Assembly: GCA_045125095.1 (NCBI GenBank)
Contig: JBGVMW010000221.1
Location: forward strand, 1-23,953
Direction of reading: 5' to 3'
DNA: 23,953 nt
Source: JBGVMW01 sp045125095
GTDB taxonomy: Bacteria > Bacillota > Clostridia > Lachnospirales > Lachnospiraceae
The translations under genes and the position numbers were made by a program. The notes under the pieces are model-generated. The model saw only the letters and a program-made list of their open reading frames with translations, was not told the DNA's origin and did not search any database. The number at the start of each line of letters is the position of its first letter. Within the stretch, counting starts at the first letter, position 1. Shown here one piece after another: positions 23,680 to 23,953 of the stretch.

Positions 23680-23953
23680 TATAGTCTTTGGTGTATAATT
23701 GAACTGGACAGATGAAGTTACAGGATTTGGTTATTTAAAGGCTAAACTTTGAATTCTCACTTGGGGTATTTTAAGGGATTTAATAACTGTTATATTTTGT
23801 TATAGAAATCTTGTCAAACCCTTGAAAACACTAAATTTTTCGTAGGTGTCCTCTCCATCACATCTTGTATCGTGATATATCGTTCTACCCTTGTTTACGA
23901 ACCCTCATAAGGGAAAAAACAAGGGAAAGAAAATCAGGTAACAACTTATAACA
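23680..23953. other. Gene-free end region, possible spo0A upstream region
   Basis: No gene is seen. By the conserved gene order spo0A would be expected to begin just past the window. Visible items are ATCAC/GTGAT arms near 23859-23878 and CCCTTGTTT (23888-23896) pairing exactly with AAACAAGGG (23917-23925). The loop of the latter contains ACGAACCCTCATAA, the reverse complement of the CTATGAGGG-type motif. TTGTCAAA near 23812 is one base off a Spo0A box core, too weak to call. Confidence 0.4.

Noticed and set aside
1..23953. CRISPR array, tRNA or rRNA genes
   Set aside because: No regular spaced repeats of 24-40 bases and no cloverleaf or rRNA signature were seen on either strand by reading; a tRNA scan would settle this.

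Overview
The window looks like chromosomal DNA of an AT-rich, spore-forming Firmicute, most likely a Clostridia of the Lachnospiraceae type. The evidence is strong AGGAGG ribosome binding sites, frequent GTG/TTG starts, secreted proteins with Big_2/NlpC-P60 and fibronectin/transglutaminase layouts, and the gene order Asp23/YqhY - nusB - xseA - xseB - ispA - dxs - tlyA - nadK - argR - recN - spoIVB. That order is the Bacillus/Clostridia neighbourhood that normally ends in spo0A. All real genes in the window are on the + strand.

Region 1 (1-2766): the tail of an unidentified gene, then two secreted cell-surface proteins, an NlpC/P60 protein with a Big_2 domain and a transglutaminase-like protein. 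A gapless, partly conserved block of about 80 nt precedes each of them. Region 2 (2767-15569): core housekeeping genes. prfC and the Asp23-family gene each have a clear sigma-A promoter. The nusB-xseA-xseB-ispA-dxs run is tightly packed. tlyA-nadK-argR follows a hairpin-rich leader and ends in a strong terminator. recN has its own promoter, and spoIVB (the forespore signalling protease) ends in a long terminator hairpin. A short inverted-repeat family containing CTATGAGGG recurs in the intergenic leaders.

Region 3 (about 15404-23690): an accessory island inserted exactly where spo0A would be expected. It holds a two-repeat Phd/YefM-like protein, a class II Fic adenylyltransferase with a C-terminal winged helix and a phased array of operator half-sites in front, an OmpR-type response regulator and a histidine kinase, a MacB-type ABC ATPase with an FtsX-type permease behind three 11-nt-spaced direct repeats, and a broken GNAT acetyltransferase. 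The island is bracketed by a direct repeat made of the spoIVB 3' end plus its terminator. The right-hand repeat is followed by a decayed copy of the Phd-like gene. All five coding differences between the two spoIVB ends are silent, so both copies seem to have evolved inside working spoIVB genes. This fits arrival by homologous recombination with DNA from a related strain better than a local duplication that then decayed. Region 4 (23690-23953): no gene; hairpins in what may be the spo0A upstream region.

How the parts work together: the core genes cover translation termination, rRNA transcription antitermination, DNA repair, isoprenoid precursor supply, NADP supply, arginine control and sporulation. 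The island looks like a stress or antibiotic-response cassette: a two-component system driving an efflux or sensing ABC transporter, next to a self-controlled Fic enzyme. No single wholly new system can be proven from sequence alone. The most unusual items are the spoIVB-flanked island, the Fic operator array and the recurrent intergenic inverted repeats.
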